The notes under the pieces: generated by a model
What the model was told of the DNA's origin: nothing
The model's database searches: none
What the model saw: the letters and a program-made list of their open reading frames with translations, nothing else
Assembly: GCF_014280235.1 (NCBI RefSeq)
Contig: NZ_CP047940.1
Location: 496,001-560,000 of the forward strand
Length of the DNA stretch: 64,000 bases
Reading direction: 5' to 3'
DNA from: Cyanobium sp. NS01
GTDB taxonomy: Bacteria > Cyanobacteriota > Cyanobacteriia > PCC-6307 > Cyanobiaceae
Program-made: the position numbers and the translations under genes
In this document: one piece after another, positions 8,349 to 16,177 of the stretch
Layout of the letters: each line of letters starts with the position of its first letter
Numbering within the stretch: position 1 is the first letter of the stretch

Positions 8349-8612
8349 TCACGTCTCGGTTTCAGCCGCCTCGGCGCCGAAGCAATGGATCAGGGCATCG
8401 GCCCAGCTGTTGATCCCAGCCAGGGCATGATCCGGCGCTGCCGTGATGGCGCGGGCGTGCTCCCGCAGCAGCACCGTCTTGTCCACGGCATGGCCGTGGG
8501 CCGCAGCGATCGTCACGATGTCATCCACGCCGGCGGCGGCATGCACCTGGCTGCGCAGATCGTCATCGGCGGCGATGCTGGCGCAGAAGGCCTTGAGCGA
8601 GGCTACGGACAT
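8349..8612 (-). CDS. Nif11-domain protein (RiPP leader-like)
   Basis: 87 residues from the ATG at 8612. The opening MSVASLKAFCASIAADDDLR and the following VDDIVTIAAAHGHAVDKT match the Nif11 pattern (S-x2-x-L-x-x-F, two to three acidic residues, then V-x-I-A-x-x-x-G). Nif11-type domains serve as leader peptides of cyanobacterial lanthipeptide and related peptide natural products, or occur as stand-alone proteins. No double-Gly cleavage site with a Cys/Ser/Thr-rich core follows; the tail is Ala/Glu-rich (FGAEAAETET). No modifying enzyme or transporter is nearby. The frame stays open upstream to 8927, but that extension has no coding character. Confidence 0.75.
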   Translation of the reverse strand: MSVASLKAFCASIAADDDLRSQVHAAAGVDDIVTIAAAHGHAVDKTVLLREHARAITAAPDHALAGINSWADALIHCFGAEAAETET

Positions 8613-9033
8613 GGGATCGGGCGTGGCGAACCCCCTTCGTAGCAAACAGGGGCCAAGCTGGCCGGCGCTGCCCACACCTTGAGATCTGCGGCGGATCGCC
8701 GATGCCACTCGAGGGCGCTGCCTCGAACGCGACCCGCAGGGTGACACCGGCGGCCACTGATCGCCGCCATGACCGCTCAGGCCTTGAGCTGCTCGGTTGT
8801 GTTTGGTTCGACACGTGTTGTTCATTCTGCGCGCGACCCTACTTTTCTGGGCTGCGTCGTAGAGAACCGGCTGGCATTCCTGCTTTTGCCCGTCTCCTGT
8901 GCAGCAGTGGGTGCTTGGTGGCTGCAAACTGTTGAGAACGAGGCAGGATTGGGCTCACCAACCAAGCAGCCATGACAGCCTGCCAGAGGGCCAGTGCCGC
9001 ATCCTTGAACTCTCTGATCATGGTTCTATCGGC
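8613..9033. other. Intergenic region, no supported gene
   Basis: 421 bases between the divergent Nif11 and patatin-like genes. Several short frames are open on both strands, but none has a recognisable product or a Shine-Dalgarno signal. It must contain promoters for both flanking genes; I cannot place them confidently. Confidence 0.5.
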
Positions 9034-9843
9034 ATGAAGAGGGTTGGCCTTGCACTCGGCAGTGGTGGAGCCAGAGGGTGGGCCCATATCGGTGTGCTCA
9101 AGGCACTTCAGGAGGAGGGGATCGAGATCAACATGATCTCCGGCTCCAGCATCGGCGCTCTCGTTGGAGCCTTCCACTGCGCCGGAGAACTCAATGACCT
9201 CGAAGATTTGATTCGGGATCTGGACTGGAAAGACGTGCTCGCCTACTTCGACATGGTGCTTCCCACCAGTGGGCTCCTGGATGGCAACAAGATCTACGAA
9301 TTGCTCTCGGAACACCTGCACGAGATGCGGATTGAAAACTCCGAAGTTCCCTTCTGCTGCGTGGCTACCGATCTGCTCAAGAGTGAAGAAGTTCACCTCC
9401 GCTCAGGATCCATGGTGGACGCGGTGCGTGCCAGTATTTCAGTGCCTGGCATCTTCCTCAACTGTCCGGACCACGGCGCAGACGTGGAGCCCAATGGCGA
9501 TCCATCGGGGGTGTATGACCCTGAGCAGGCACTGGTTGGCCCTGCACCCAGCTCCACCAGTGAGGCGTCAAAACGCCGCATGAAGTCGTCGCAGGGCAGT
9601 GCGGAGCGCTGGTTTCCCGATGGCGACCCCAGTCCGAACATTTTCGATGTGATCGGTCTGTCGCTGAATGTGCTGGAGCAGCAGGTCACCCACAGCAGAT
9701 TGAATGAGCACGCCCCCGACCTGTTGATTCAGCCGGCTCTGGCTGAGTTCGCCATCTTCGATTTCCACAAGGCCGATGCGATCATCGGCAAGGGCTACAC
9801 GGCGATGAAGCGGCAACTGCCTGCACTCAAGGAGCTGCTTTGA
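9034..9843 (+). CDS. Patatin-like phospholipase-family protein, probably catalytically impaired
   Basis: 269 residues from the ATG at 9034. The N-terminal half is typical of RssA/patatin: the oxyanion-hole motif GSGGARG (about 9-15) and the nucleophile elbow GSSIGA with Ser about 39. After ASISVPGIF the family expects a stretch ending in the catalytic D-G-G/A motif and a conserved V-N-P-x-P. Here that is replaced by CPDHGADVEPNGDPSG and a Pro/Ser-rich run, and homology seems to resume at FDVIGLSLNVLEQQ. The catalytic Asp of the Ser-Asp dyad is therefore not seen in its normal context. Functional lipase activity is doubtful. Confidence 0.8.
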   Translation: MKRVGLALGSGGARGWAHIGVLKALQEEGIEINMISGSSIGALVGAFHCAGELNDLEDLIRDLDWKDVLAYFDMVLPTSGLLDGNKIYELLSEHLHEMRIENSEVPFCCVATDLLKSEEVHLRSGSMVDAVRASISVPGIFLNCPDHGADVEPNGDPSGVYDPEQALVGPAPSSTSEASKRRMKSSQGSAERWFPDGDPSPNIFDVIGLSLNVLEQQVTHSRLNEHAPDLLIQPALAEFAIFDFHKADAIIGKGYTAMKRQLPALKELL

Positions 9844-10170
9844 TGCTGCTCTCCGCGTGCAACAGCCTGCATGATGGGCTGGATCCAAGCGGCCGCTGCG
9901 GGTCCATTCTCCCCCGCACATCAGCCCACGGCTTCGCAGAAGCCTGGGGCTAGACGGCCTGGCTGTAGCGACGTGTTGGTCCTGTCCTCAGGCTTCTGGG
10001 TGTAGGGATGAGAGGGGTGACACCTTTCCTGAAACCGGGGGCAGGCACGGTATGCACGTGCCGTTCAATCTATTGAACCGCGTAATGTGTTGAGACGCTG
10101 ACACGCTGCTTCGCTTCTTGGGGAATTGCCGCAGCAAGCGACCACCACTGCTTAAATCATTTCGAGTCTA
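9844..10170. other. Intergenic region upstream of mscS
   Basis: 327 bases without a supported gene. It holds an inverted repeat GGCACG/CGTGCC around 10045-10062 followed at once by a near-perfect palindrome at 10063-10078 (listed separately). Confidence 0.5.
10063..10078. promoter_or_regulatory. Palindrome, possible operator upstream of mscS
   Basis: GTTCAAT-CT-ATTGAAC, a perfect 7+7 inverted repeat with a two-base centre, 93 bp upstream of the mscS start. Symmetry and A+T content suit a dimeric repressor site, but no regulator is identified. Confidence 0.35.
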
Positions 10171-11004
10171 ATGCAACAGGTCTTGGAAAACATTCGACAG
10201 TGGCTCTCGCTTGCTCAAGAGGTTGGTGTGGAGTTGGGGCTGAATCTTCTCGCTGCCCTCGCCATTTTTGTGATTGGCCGCTGGCTGGCCAAATTGATCT
10301 CCAGAATTGTCAAGCGAAGCTTGACCCGCAATCCCAGGATCGATTCGATCCTGGTGGGTTTCCTGACAACATTCACCTATTATGCTTTGCTTGCCTTTGT
10401 TGTCATCGCTGCCCTGAACCGGCTGGGCATTCAGACGACATCCATCATTGCCGTTGTTGGCGCCGCGGGTCTGGCGATCGGCTTGGCGCTGCAGGGGTCA
10501 TTGTCGAACTTTGCTGCAGGGGTGTTGATGGTTTTCTTCCGCCCCTTCCAGATCGGTGACTTTATCGAGGGAGCAGGCACGATGGGCACCGTCAAGGAGC
10601 TGACGCTCTTCACCACGACCCTGCAGAGCCCAGATAATAAAATTGTGATTATCCCCAACAGCAAGCTGAACAGTGACAACATCACCAATTTCAACGCCCT
10701 TGGCCGTAGGCGCCTCGACTTCGTATTTGGGGTCAGTTACCAGGCCGATATTGACATCGTGAAGGCCCTCCTTGCCGACGAAGTAAAGACCTATGGCCGT
10801 TTTCTTGTTGACCCCGAACCTGTGATTGGTGTTCTTGAGCTTGCAGACAGCAGTGTCAACTTTGCTGTGCGTCCATGGGTCAATGTGGATGACTACTGGC
10901 CGGCCTTCTTCGGCTTCCAGGAACAAGTCAAGAAGCGGCTGGATTCAGAGGGTATCGCCATCCCGTTCCCCCAGCGCGATGTTCACTTGATCGGCACCAA
11001 CTGA
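10171..11004 (+). CDS. mscS: Small-conductance mechanosensitive channel
   Basis: 277 residues. The protein opens as a turgor relief valve under hypo-osmotic shock. Three N-terminal membrane helices are visible (about 25-45, 65-85 and 90-115). The pore helix and MscS core GAAGLAIGLALQGSLSNFAA is followed by GVLMVFFRPFQIGDFIE, and the beta domain carries TTTLQSPDNKIVIIPNSKL and NITNF, all close to E. coli MscS. Length and order match the family. Base use is less GC-rich than the core genes, which together with the neighbouring IS suggests transfer. No frame damage. Confidence 0.95.
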   Translation: MQQVLENIRQWLSLAQEVGVELGLNLLAALAIFVIGRWLAKLISRIVKRSLTRNPRIDSILVGFLTTFTYYALLAFVVIAALNRLGIQTTSIIAVVGAAGLAIGLALQGSLSNFAAGVLMVFFRPFQIGDFIEGAGTMGTVKELTLFTTTLQSPDNKIVIIPNSKLNSDNITNFNALGRRRLDFVFGVSYQADIDIVKALLADEVKTYGRFLVDPEPVIGVLELADSSVNFAVRPWVNVDDYWPAFFGFQEQVKKRLDSEGIAIPFPQRDVHLIGTN

Positions 11005-11527
11005 ACCTTCAATGATCCTGAGCCAGCAACTGTTCGACGACTGCACGAGCAGCCTGCAGGGTCAAGCCAGCTGGCCTTCCAGACAGTGGCGCCCTGATCC
11101 GCGTGAGAGCAGCAGAAGCTCTTGTTGACTCTCAATAACGTTGGGCAATTGCGAGGTTGGGCCTGGCTGGCCCCCCTTGGTCGTCGGCCTGTATCGATCC
11201 ACTGGCCCGCCGAGATGGTTTTATTCGCAACTGATCTGAGCAGAACAGCTATCTCTGGATCCCACTGATCTCCAGCCGGGGTGTTGACAAGGAGGCTGTT
11301 AGTGGTACGTTGGAAATAACGGACGCCTCATTCGCTTCCAGTCCACATCGACAATCTGTGCTTTCCTGCGGCTGTAGCAATGGCCGTGTGAGCGCTCGAT
11401 CTGGATTTCAGATGCGGATCTCGGTGATGCCTTCACGCTTTCCAGTGATGACCTGGTGTTGCCTTGGGTGCATCCCGACACGCCATGTGCAGGGGCGTAT
11501 CCGTCGTTGAACTACAGGAGGAACTCC
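11005..11527. other. Former upstream region of the gene split by the ISAs1 element
   Basis: About 520 bases with no supported gene. The right part carries a good sigma70-type promoter (11284-11311) and a perfect Shine-Dalgarno AGGAGG (11516-11521) that points at an ATG (11529), now cut off by the insertion element. Short frames in this stretch have no recognisable product. Confidence 0.6.
11284..11311 (+). promoter_or_regulatory. Sigma70-type promoter of the IS-interrupted gene
   Basis: TTGACA (11284-11289) and TACGTT (11306-11311) with a 16-base spacer. It would drive transcription toward the ATG at 11529. Confidence 0.55.
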
Positions 11528-11537
11528 CATGAACACC
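11528..11537 (+). repeat. Target-site duplication, left copy (CATGAACACC)
   Basis: Ten bases directly abutting the left inverted repeat of the IS and identical to 12780-12789 at its right end. The copy contains the original start ATG (11529), seven bases after AGGAGG. Translation from it would now yield only Met-Asn-Thr-Gln-Asp before TGA. Confidence 0.9.
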
Positions 11538-12779
11538 CAGGACTGATTCAAAGTGTGTCACAGTCGCTCTTGCCTGAGCTGCCTGCATGGGGTTTGGTCG
11601 GTGGTATCGCCGCTTCCTTGTGCCCGAAACCGCCTCTGCCGCAACTGATCTTGATCTGATCAGCTTCCTCAAGGCGATTCCTGATGCGCGAATGCGGCGT
11701 GGGGTGCGCATTCCGGCCTGGTACCTGCTGCTCGTGGCGGTGCTGGGCATCTTGAGCGGCTGTGAAAGCTTGCGAGATCTGGAGCGGTTTGCTCGCCGTC
11801 ATCACGCCACGCTCACCAAGTCGGTTGGTCTTGAACTGCGGCGGCCCCCATCGGATTCTGCGTTCCGCTACTTCTTCCTGCAGGTGGATGTCGAGGTCTT
11901 GTGCGCGGCCATCCGTGACTGGACAATCGCCCAGATCCCTGGTGGTGCAGCGGATCTCGATCAGCTGGTGTGTGACGGCAAGACCCTGCGAGGCTCGATC
12001 GAGCCGACACTTGGTGGCGGCTCAGCGTTCATTGCCCAGGTGACGCTGTACTCGGCTGCCTTGGGTGTGGCGATCTCTCAGGCCTGCTACGCCACCGGTG
12101 AGAACCACGAACGGGCAGTGCTCCGGCAACTGCTCGGGGAGCTGGATCTCGAAGGGGTGCTGATCCAGGCGGATGCCCTCCACACCCAGAAACCGTTTTT
12201 CAACAGCTCCAGGAGCAGGGGGCCGACTTCCTCCTGACCGTCAAGGGGAATCAGAAGACACTGCATCGCCAGATCAGGAGCCAGTTCCAGGGGAAACGCC
12301 GCATCCCTGTCGAGGCAAGTGTTTTCGAGGAGGGTCATGGTCGTGCAATCACCTGGACGCTCCGCGCCAAACAGGCCCCGGAGCACATCAGAACAGAGTG
12401 GAGCGGCACCAGCTGGATCGTGGAGGTGACAGCCACCGGCACCCGCGGGGACAAGCCTTTCCATGCCACGCACCGATTCCTCACCAGCCTGCGGACCACT
12501 CCAGAAGCTCTGCTGCAACTGGTGCGAGACCGCTGGAGCATTGAGGGCTGGCACTGGATCCGCGACACCCAGCTCCATGAAGACGCCCACCGGTACCGGG
12601 GCAATGGCGCTGGAGCCATGGCCACGCTGCGAACGGCAGCGCTGAACCTGTTGCGACTGGCGGGTTTTGAGTCGATTCGTGCCGGGATGCAGGCCGTAAC
12701 TCACGACATCAAAGCGCTACTGGCGATGGCGACGAGAAAGCCAGAACCAAGCTCGAGTTAAGACTTTGAATCAGCCCTG
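11538..12779 (+). mobile_element. ISAs1-family insertion sequence, 1242 bp
   Basis: Both ends are defined: left repeat CAGGACTGATTCAAAGT (11538-11554) and right repeat, read inward, CAGGGCTGATTCAAAGT (12779-12763), 16 of 17 identical, with a perfect 10-bp target duplication outside. ISAs1 elements typically have CAGG-type ends, 8-10 bp duplications and one DDE transposase gene. The transposase here is split by a frameshift. Exact ends and a perfect duplication indicate a recent single insertion. Confidence 0.92.
11587..12761 (+). pseudogene. ISAs1-family transposase, frameshifted
   Basis: Two frames together give about 391 residues, the normal family length. Part 1 (11587-12237) has the N-terminal DUF4338/H_repeat-type region (ISFLKAIPDARMRRGV) and the catalytic segment with DLDQLVCDGKTLRGS and GVLIQADALHTQKPFF. 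Part 2 continues one base back from about 12201 (QQLQEQGADFLLTVKGNQK) to WSIEGWHWIRDTQLHEDAHR near the C-terminus. The shift falls at a run of five T (12196-12200). Programmed frameshifting is not usual in this family, so a mutation is the simpler reading, but the site is a slippery-looking one. Confidence 0.88.
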
Positions 12780-12789
12780 CATGAACACC
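12780..12789 (+). repeat. Target-site duplication, right copy (CATGAACACC)
   Basis: Identical to 11528-11537. The ATG inside it (12781) is the copied start codon of the downstream gene, now without its Shine-Dalgarno sequence. Confidence 0.9.
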
Positions 12790-13182
12790 ACCAACATCTA
12801 TACCCCGATGCCCACTGCCCCCAGCGAACTGCAGCCGAGCTCCCCAAGCGAAGTGCATCAAGAAGTCGCCAAGGTCGATCAGACCCTCGCCAATGAGCAG
12901 CTTCGCCAAGCGATCCTCGATAAGAAACAGGCCCAGATCGAGGCCTGGTCTGCCCAGATCGAGCAGTTGCAGCAGGGCATGCAGAGCGTTGCAGAAAACC
13001 TGCGCGATGAAACCGAGAAACGGTTGGAGGAGCTGCGCCAGGCCCGTGGTCAGGCCCGTGCTCAGCTGGAAAGCCTCCAGCAGGCCACCCAGGACAGCTG
13101 GGACTCTCTGCTTCAGAAGAGCGATCACTTTTTTCAGGATCTGGCTGAGCGTTTCCACGCATTTGTGAGCGCGGAGAACTGA
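12781..13182 (+). CDS. Small coiled-coil protein separated from its RBS by the IS
   Basis: 133 residues. A Pro/Ser/Thr-rich N-terminus (about 1-25) is followed by a long Gln/Glu/Lys/Arg-rich helix predicted as coiled coil (about 28-125), with repeats such as LRQAILDKKQAQIEAW and GQARAQLESLQQATQ. I do not recognise a family. The start is fixed by the pre-insertion arrangement AGGAGG-N7-ATG at 11516-11531; the present ATG lies in the copied target site, preceded by IS end sequence, so expression is probably lost or depends on the IS. An in-frame TTG inside the IS end (12766) is a weak alternative. The body of the gene is undamaged. Confidence 0.65.
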   Translation: MNTTNIYTPMPTAPSELQPSSPSEVHQEVAKVDQTLANEQLRQAILDKKQAQIEAWSAQIEQLQQGMQSVAENLRDETEKRLEELRQARGQARAQLESLQQATQDSWDSLLQKSDHFFQDLAERFHAFVSAEN

Positions 13183-13239
13183 TCGCCATGGCTTGGATGA
13201 CGCCGCCTTCCCATCAACTGACCTCTGTTTTTCGTCACC

Positions 13240-13929
13240 ATGACTTTCGCCAAGACGTCTTCTCACGCCGCCTACGCGGATCGATACACTTCCACGTTTG
13301 ATCTCTTCCGGGCTCTGCGTGACGACTCAACCCCCGACACTCCTGCGGCCCTCACCGAGGCCCTGCTGCCTGAGGTCAAGGAGTCCTTCTGGTTGCTGGT
13401 TTCCAGCAGTGCCGTGATTGATCGCGACGACATCCAAGCCCTGCGCATGATCGTGGAGCGGGCTGTACCCAGTGGCGTCTCGGTGGCTCTCACGGTGGGC
13501 TGGCAGCCACAACGTTGGAGCCTGCCGCCCCAGTCCCCACCCACCGGCGAGGTCTTGGACCGTGTCTGGCCGTTGGTATTGGCCGCTCAGCTCATCCGTT
13601 GCACCGGAGAGGAGGCTGAAACCTTCTTTGGAACGCGGGATCCGGTGCGGATGCACGACAAGCTACCCCAGAAACCCGCGGTGCTGATCAGCGATGCAGC
13701 CGGAGGTCTCCACTGGTGCATCGGCGGCCGTCACGGCAGCCTGGATGGCTCAATGCTGCAGGACCACGAGCTGTTCTTGGCCCAGCTACTCGACAACCTC
13801 TCGACCCATCCCCAGCTGCTGGGCAATGCCGGCCCGAGCACAGACGCCATCGCTCACCCAGACGGCCTGGCCGAACAGCTACGCACAGCCGCTGCGGCTT
13901 CCGCCAGCCCACATCAGATGACGAACTGA
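13240..13929 (+). CDS. Hypothetical protein
   Basis: 229 residues, soluble, mildly acidic, no signal peptide or membrane span. Recognisable stretches such as LPEVKESFWLLVSSSAVIDR, SGVSVALTVGWQP and PAVLISDAAGGLHWCIGGRHG do not match a family I know. The gene follows the IS-split coiled-coil gene by 57 bp on the same strand and may have been its operon partner, in which case the insertion may also reduce its expression. The frame is intact. Confidence 0.6.
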   Translation: MTFAKTSSHAAYADRYTSTFDLFRALRDDSTPDTPAALTEALLPEVKESFWLLVSSSAVIDRDDIQALRMIVERAVPSGVSVALTVGWQPQRWSLPPQSPPTGEVLDRVWPLVLAAQLIRCTGEEAETFFGTRDPVRMHDKLPQKPAVLISDAAGGLHWCIGGRHGSLDGSMLQDHELFLAQLLDNLSTHPQLLGNAGPSTDAIAHPDGLAEQLRTAAAASASPHQMTN

Positions 13930-14014
13930 AGATCATCAACTTATTGCTCGTACGTATTTCCTTGCTCCCAAGGGGCGAAGGCCCTCAAGCTCTGGATTCT
14001 CTGCCGCATGTTCG

Positions 14015-15196
14015 ATGACAGCACCAAAGGTTGCCGCCCGTACGCCCATCGCCGTGAGCCTCGAGGAGGGCAAGGAGTACGTCTACTGCGCCTGCGGCCG
14101 CTCCTCGGATCAGCCGTTCTGTGACGGATCCCACCAGGGCAGCGGCTTCAGCCCCGTGGCCTTCGAGGCCAACAAGAGTGGCAAGGTGCAGCTCTGCCGC
14201 TGCAAACAAACTTCCACACCTCCCTACTGCGATGGCACCCATGCCCGGGTTCCGGCCGACCGAGTGGGCACCGACTTTGCCCTTGACGACGACCGTGGTG
14301 AGGGAGACAGGGATGACGAGGAGCCGGAGGATGGCGGTTCAACCAGCGGCGGGATGCCCCAGCCCCGGGCCACGCAGGAAGAGCCCAGCCTTGAGCTGAT
14401 CCACCAGCTGGCCGAGCACGGCCTCGAGCGGCTGGGGGCCCAGGGGCCGGTGGTGTCGATGGGGGTGCCCCGCTCCCAGCTGCCCCTCTGGGACGACATC
14501 CAGATCCTCACGGCCCAGCTGGCGCGGCGTCCCCTGGCCGAAGCCGCCCCGGTGGGCACCGAGCTGGTGATCGGCCCGAGCGCCCGGCGCCCGTTGCGGC
14601 TGGAGATTCCTCTGCTGGTGTCCGACATGAGCTTCGGTGCCCTCTCCCAGGAGGCCAAGCGTGCTCTGGCCATGGGCGCGGAGCGTGCCGGCACGGGCAT
14701 CTGCTCCGGCGAAGGCGGAATGCTGCCGCAAGAACAGGCCGCCAACCACCGCTACCTCTACGAGCTCGCGCCGGCCATGTTCGGCCATCGCGAGGATCTT
14801 CTCTCCCAGGTGCAGGCCTTTCACTTCAAGGCCGGCCAGGCGGCCAAGACCGGCACGGGCGGTCATCTGCCCGGCGCCAAGGTCACCGAGCGCATCGCCG
14901 AGGTGCGTGGCATCCCCGCAGGTGAATCCTCCTGTTCTCCGGCGCGCTTCGAGGACCTGTGCACCCCGGCTGATTTTCGCCGTTTCGGCGATCGGGTGCG
15001 GGAGCTCAGCGGCGGGATCCCTGTGGGCTTCAAGCTCAGCGCCCAGCACATTGAACAGGATCTCGATTTTGCCCTCGAGGCCGGGGCCGACTATCTGATT
15101 CTCGATGGCCGCGGTGGCGGCACCGGTGCGTCCCCGCAACTGCTGCGGGATCACATCGCTGTGCCCACCATTGCCGCCCTGGCCCGGGCCCTTTGA
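14015..15196 (+). CDS. CDGSH iron-sulfur plus FMN-binding glutamate-synthase-like protein, C-terminally truncated
   Basis: 393 residues. Two CDGSH 2Fe-2S motifs stand first: CACGRSSDQPFCDGSH (about 29-44) and CRCKQTSTPPYCDGTH (about 65-80). An acidic linker leads to a glutamate-synthase central domain from about residue 125, with PLLVSDMSFGALSQEAKRAL, the GEGGM loop, KTGTGGHLPGAKV and DYLILDGRGGGTGASPQ for FMN binding. The full family continues about 100 residues further, with the remaining barrel strands and Cys residues of a 3Fe-4S cluster; here a stop follows at LARAL. A remnant of the C-terminus lies just behind in another frame, so a deletion is likely and activity doubtful. Confidence 0.85.
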   Translation: MTAPKVAARTPIAVSLEEGKEYVYCACGRSSDQPFCDGSHQGSGFSPVAFEANKSGKVQLCRCKQTSTPPYCDGTHARVPADRVGTDFALDDDRGEGDRDDEEPEDGGSTSGGMPQPRATQEEPSLELIHQLAEHGLERLGAQGPVVSMGVPRSQLPLWDDIQILTAQLARRPLAEAAPVGTELVIGPSARRPLRLEIPLLVSDMSFGALSQEAKRALAMGAERAGTGICSGEGGMLPQEQAANHRYLYELAPAMFGHREDLLSQVQAFHFKAGQAAKTGTGGHLPGAKVTERIAEVRGIPAGESSCSPARFEDLCTPADFRRFGDRVRELSGGIPVGFKLSAQHIEQDLDFALEAGADYLILDGRGGGTGASPQLLRDHIAVPTIAALARAL

Positions 15197-15294
15197 ATCG
15201 CAATGACCTGGCCAGCTGGCAGCGGCCCCTGGCGGAGCTGGCCCACATCGCCTGGAGCGGCAGCGGCGGCAACGACGAAGACGGGGGGCCTTGA
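15193..15294 (+). pseudogene. Displaced C-terminal tail of the glutamate-synthase-like gene
   Basis: The frame starting TTG at 15193 reads LNRNDLASWQRPLAELAHIA and about 13 more residues before TGA at 15292. Such a helix with an N-R-x-D-L-x-x-W pattern is what I expect at the end of these synthase-like proteins. It overlaps the end of the truncated gene in another frame, which fits loss of roughly 100 codons plus a frameshift at 15190. Confidence 0.5.
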
Positions 15295-15370
15295 GCCGAC
15301 CCTGTGGTTCCGTTGGCCCGCTTCTGCAACAGGAACGACCTGGATCGATGCAGTCAGGCTCCAGCCCAAG

Positions 15371-16093
15371 TCATTGCCGTATCCATGTTTCAGCCAGGGC
15401 ATAGTCAGCACCCTCGAAGAAACGCGTCTCAGCGTTCACGAATTGCTTGACCAGCTTTTCCGCCAGGGCCTGCCAGGCCTGGTTGCCCACCACCACCACC
15501 CGCCGGACGGCCCGTCGATGGTCCCGGATCAGAGCCAGGTGACGCCCCAGGGCACCGAGGCCGGCCCAGCCATCGAATTGGCGCAGATCCAACAGCAGTC
15601 GCACCCCATCGAGCCCCTGAAGTTCAGCATCGATGTTGGCTTCGACCCGGTCATAGACAAAACTCTCCAGCGTGCCGATGAGCTGCACCTGGATCACATC
15701 GCCGTGACGCTCCAGATGCATCGTGCCCAGCGATTCCGATAACCAACGGCGGGCCTCCTCAACGGACGCGTTGGCGAAGACACGCACGGGGCAGGGCATC
15801 ACCAGGCTGAAGGCCGCCACGGCTGTGCGCACCCAGGCCAAGTCGGACACCAAAGCCAGCCGCTCAAAGCCATCCCAGTGCCGTAAGGCCTCCCGGCCGT
15901 CCGCCCAGGCGGCGCCCAGGTCGTAACCCTCAAAGCTGGGACCAAGCTGGGCGAGCAGCTTGAGGCGATCGTGCTGCGCCAGGGCGGTATCCAGAGCTGG
16001 GGTGAGCACGTGGTCATAATCGTCCGCGCTGATCTTCCCCTGGAAGGAAAAACCGAGGGTGCCTTCAGGCAGCCCGCTCATGCATTCGATCAT
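15371..16093 (-). CDS. Tandem SpoIIAA-like (STAS-fold) protein
   Basis: 240 residues from the ATG at 16093, which has GAGGAGG eight bases upstream. Two similar halves of about 120 residues: the first with GTLGFSFQGKISADDYDHVL and WADGREALRHWDGFERLALV, the second with GDVIQVQLIGTLESFVYD and LGRHLALIRDHRRAVRRVVV. Each matches the SpoIIAA-like / DUF3478 STAS-type fold common in bacteria of aquatic habitats. The role is unknown; the family is sometimes proposed to bind lipids or act in stress. The second copy lacks much of the usual W-D-D-x-R pattern, so the halves have diverged. Confidence 0.8.
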   Translation of the reverse strand: MIECMSGLPEGTLGFSFQGKISADDYDHVLTPALDTALAQHDRLKLLAQLGPSFEGYDLGAAWADGREALRHWDGFERLALVSDLAWVRTAVAAFSLVMPCPVRVFANASVEEARRWLSESLGTMHLERHGDVIQVQLIGTLESFVYDRVEANIDAELQGLDGVRLLLDLRQFDGWAGLGALGRHLALIRDHRRAVRRVVVVGNQAWQALAEKLVKQFVNAETRFFEGADYALAETWIRQ

Positions 16094-16177
16094 GGGGAAC
16101 CTCCTCATCGATGGTTCACTCCAACGGTAGCGAACACTACGCAATCTGACTACAGCCGCAGGGCTGTGCTCAGCAGC

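Noticed and set aside
15203-15742. 179-codon frame after the truncated synthase
   Set aside because: Antisense to the SpoIIAA-like gene for most of its length, no family.
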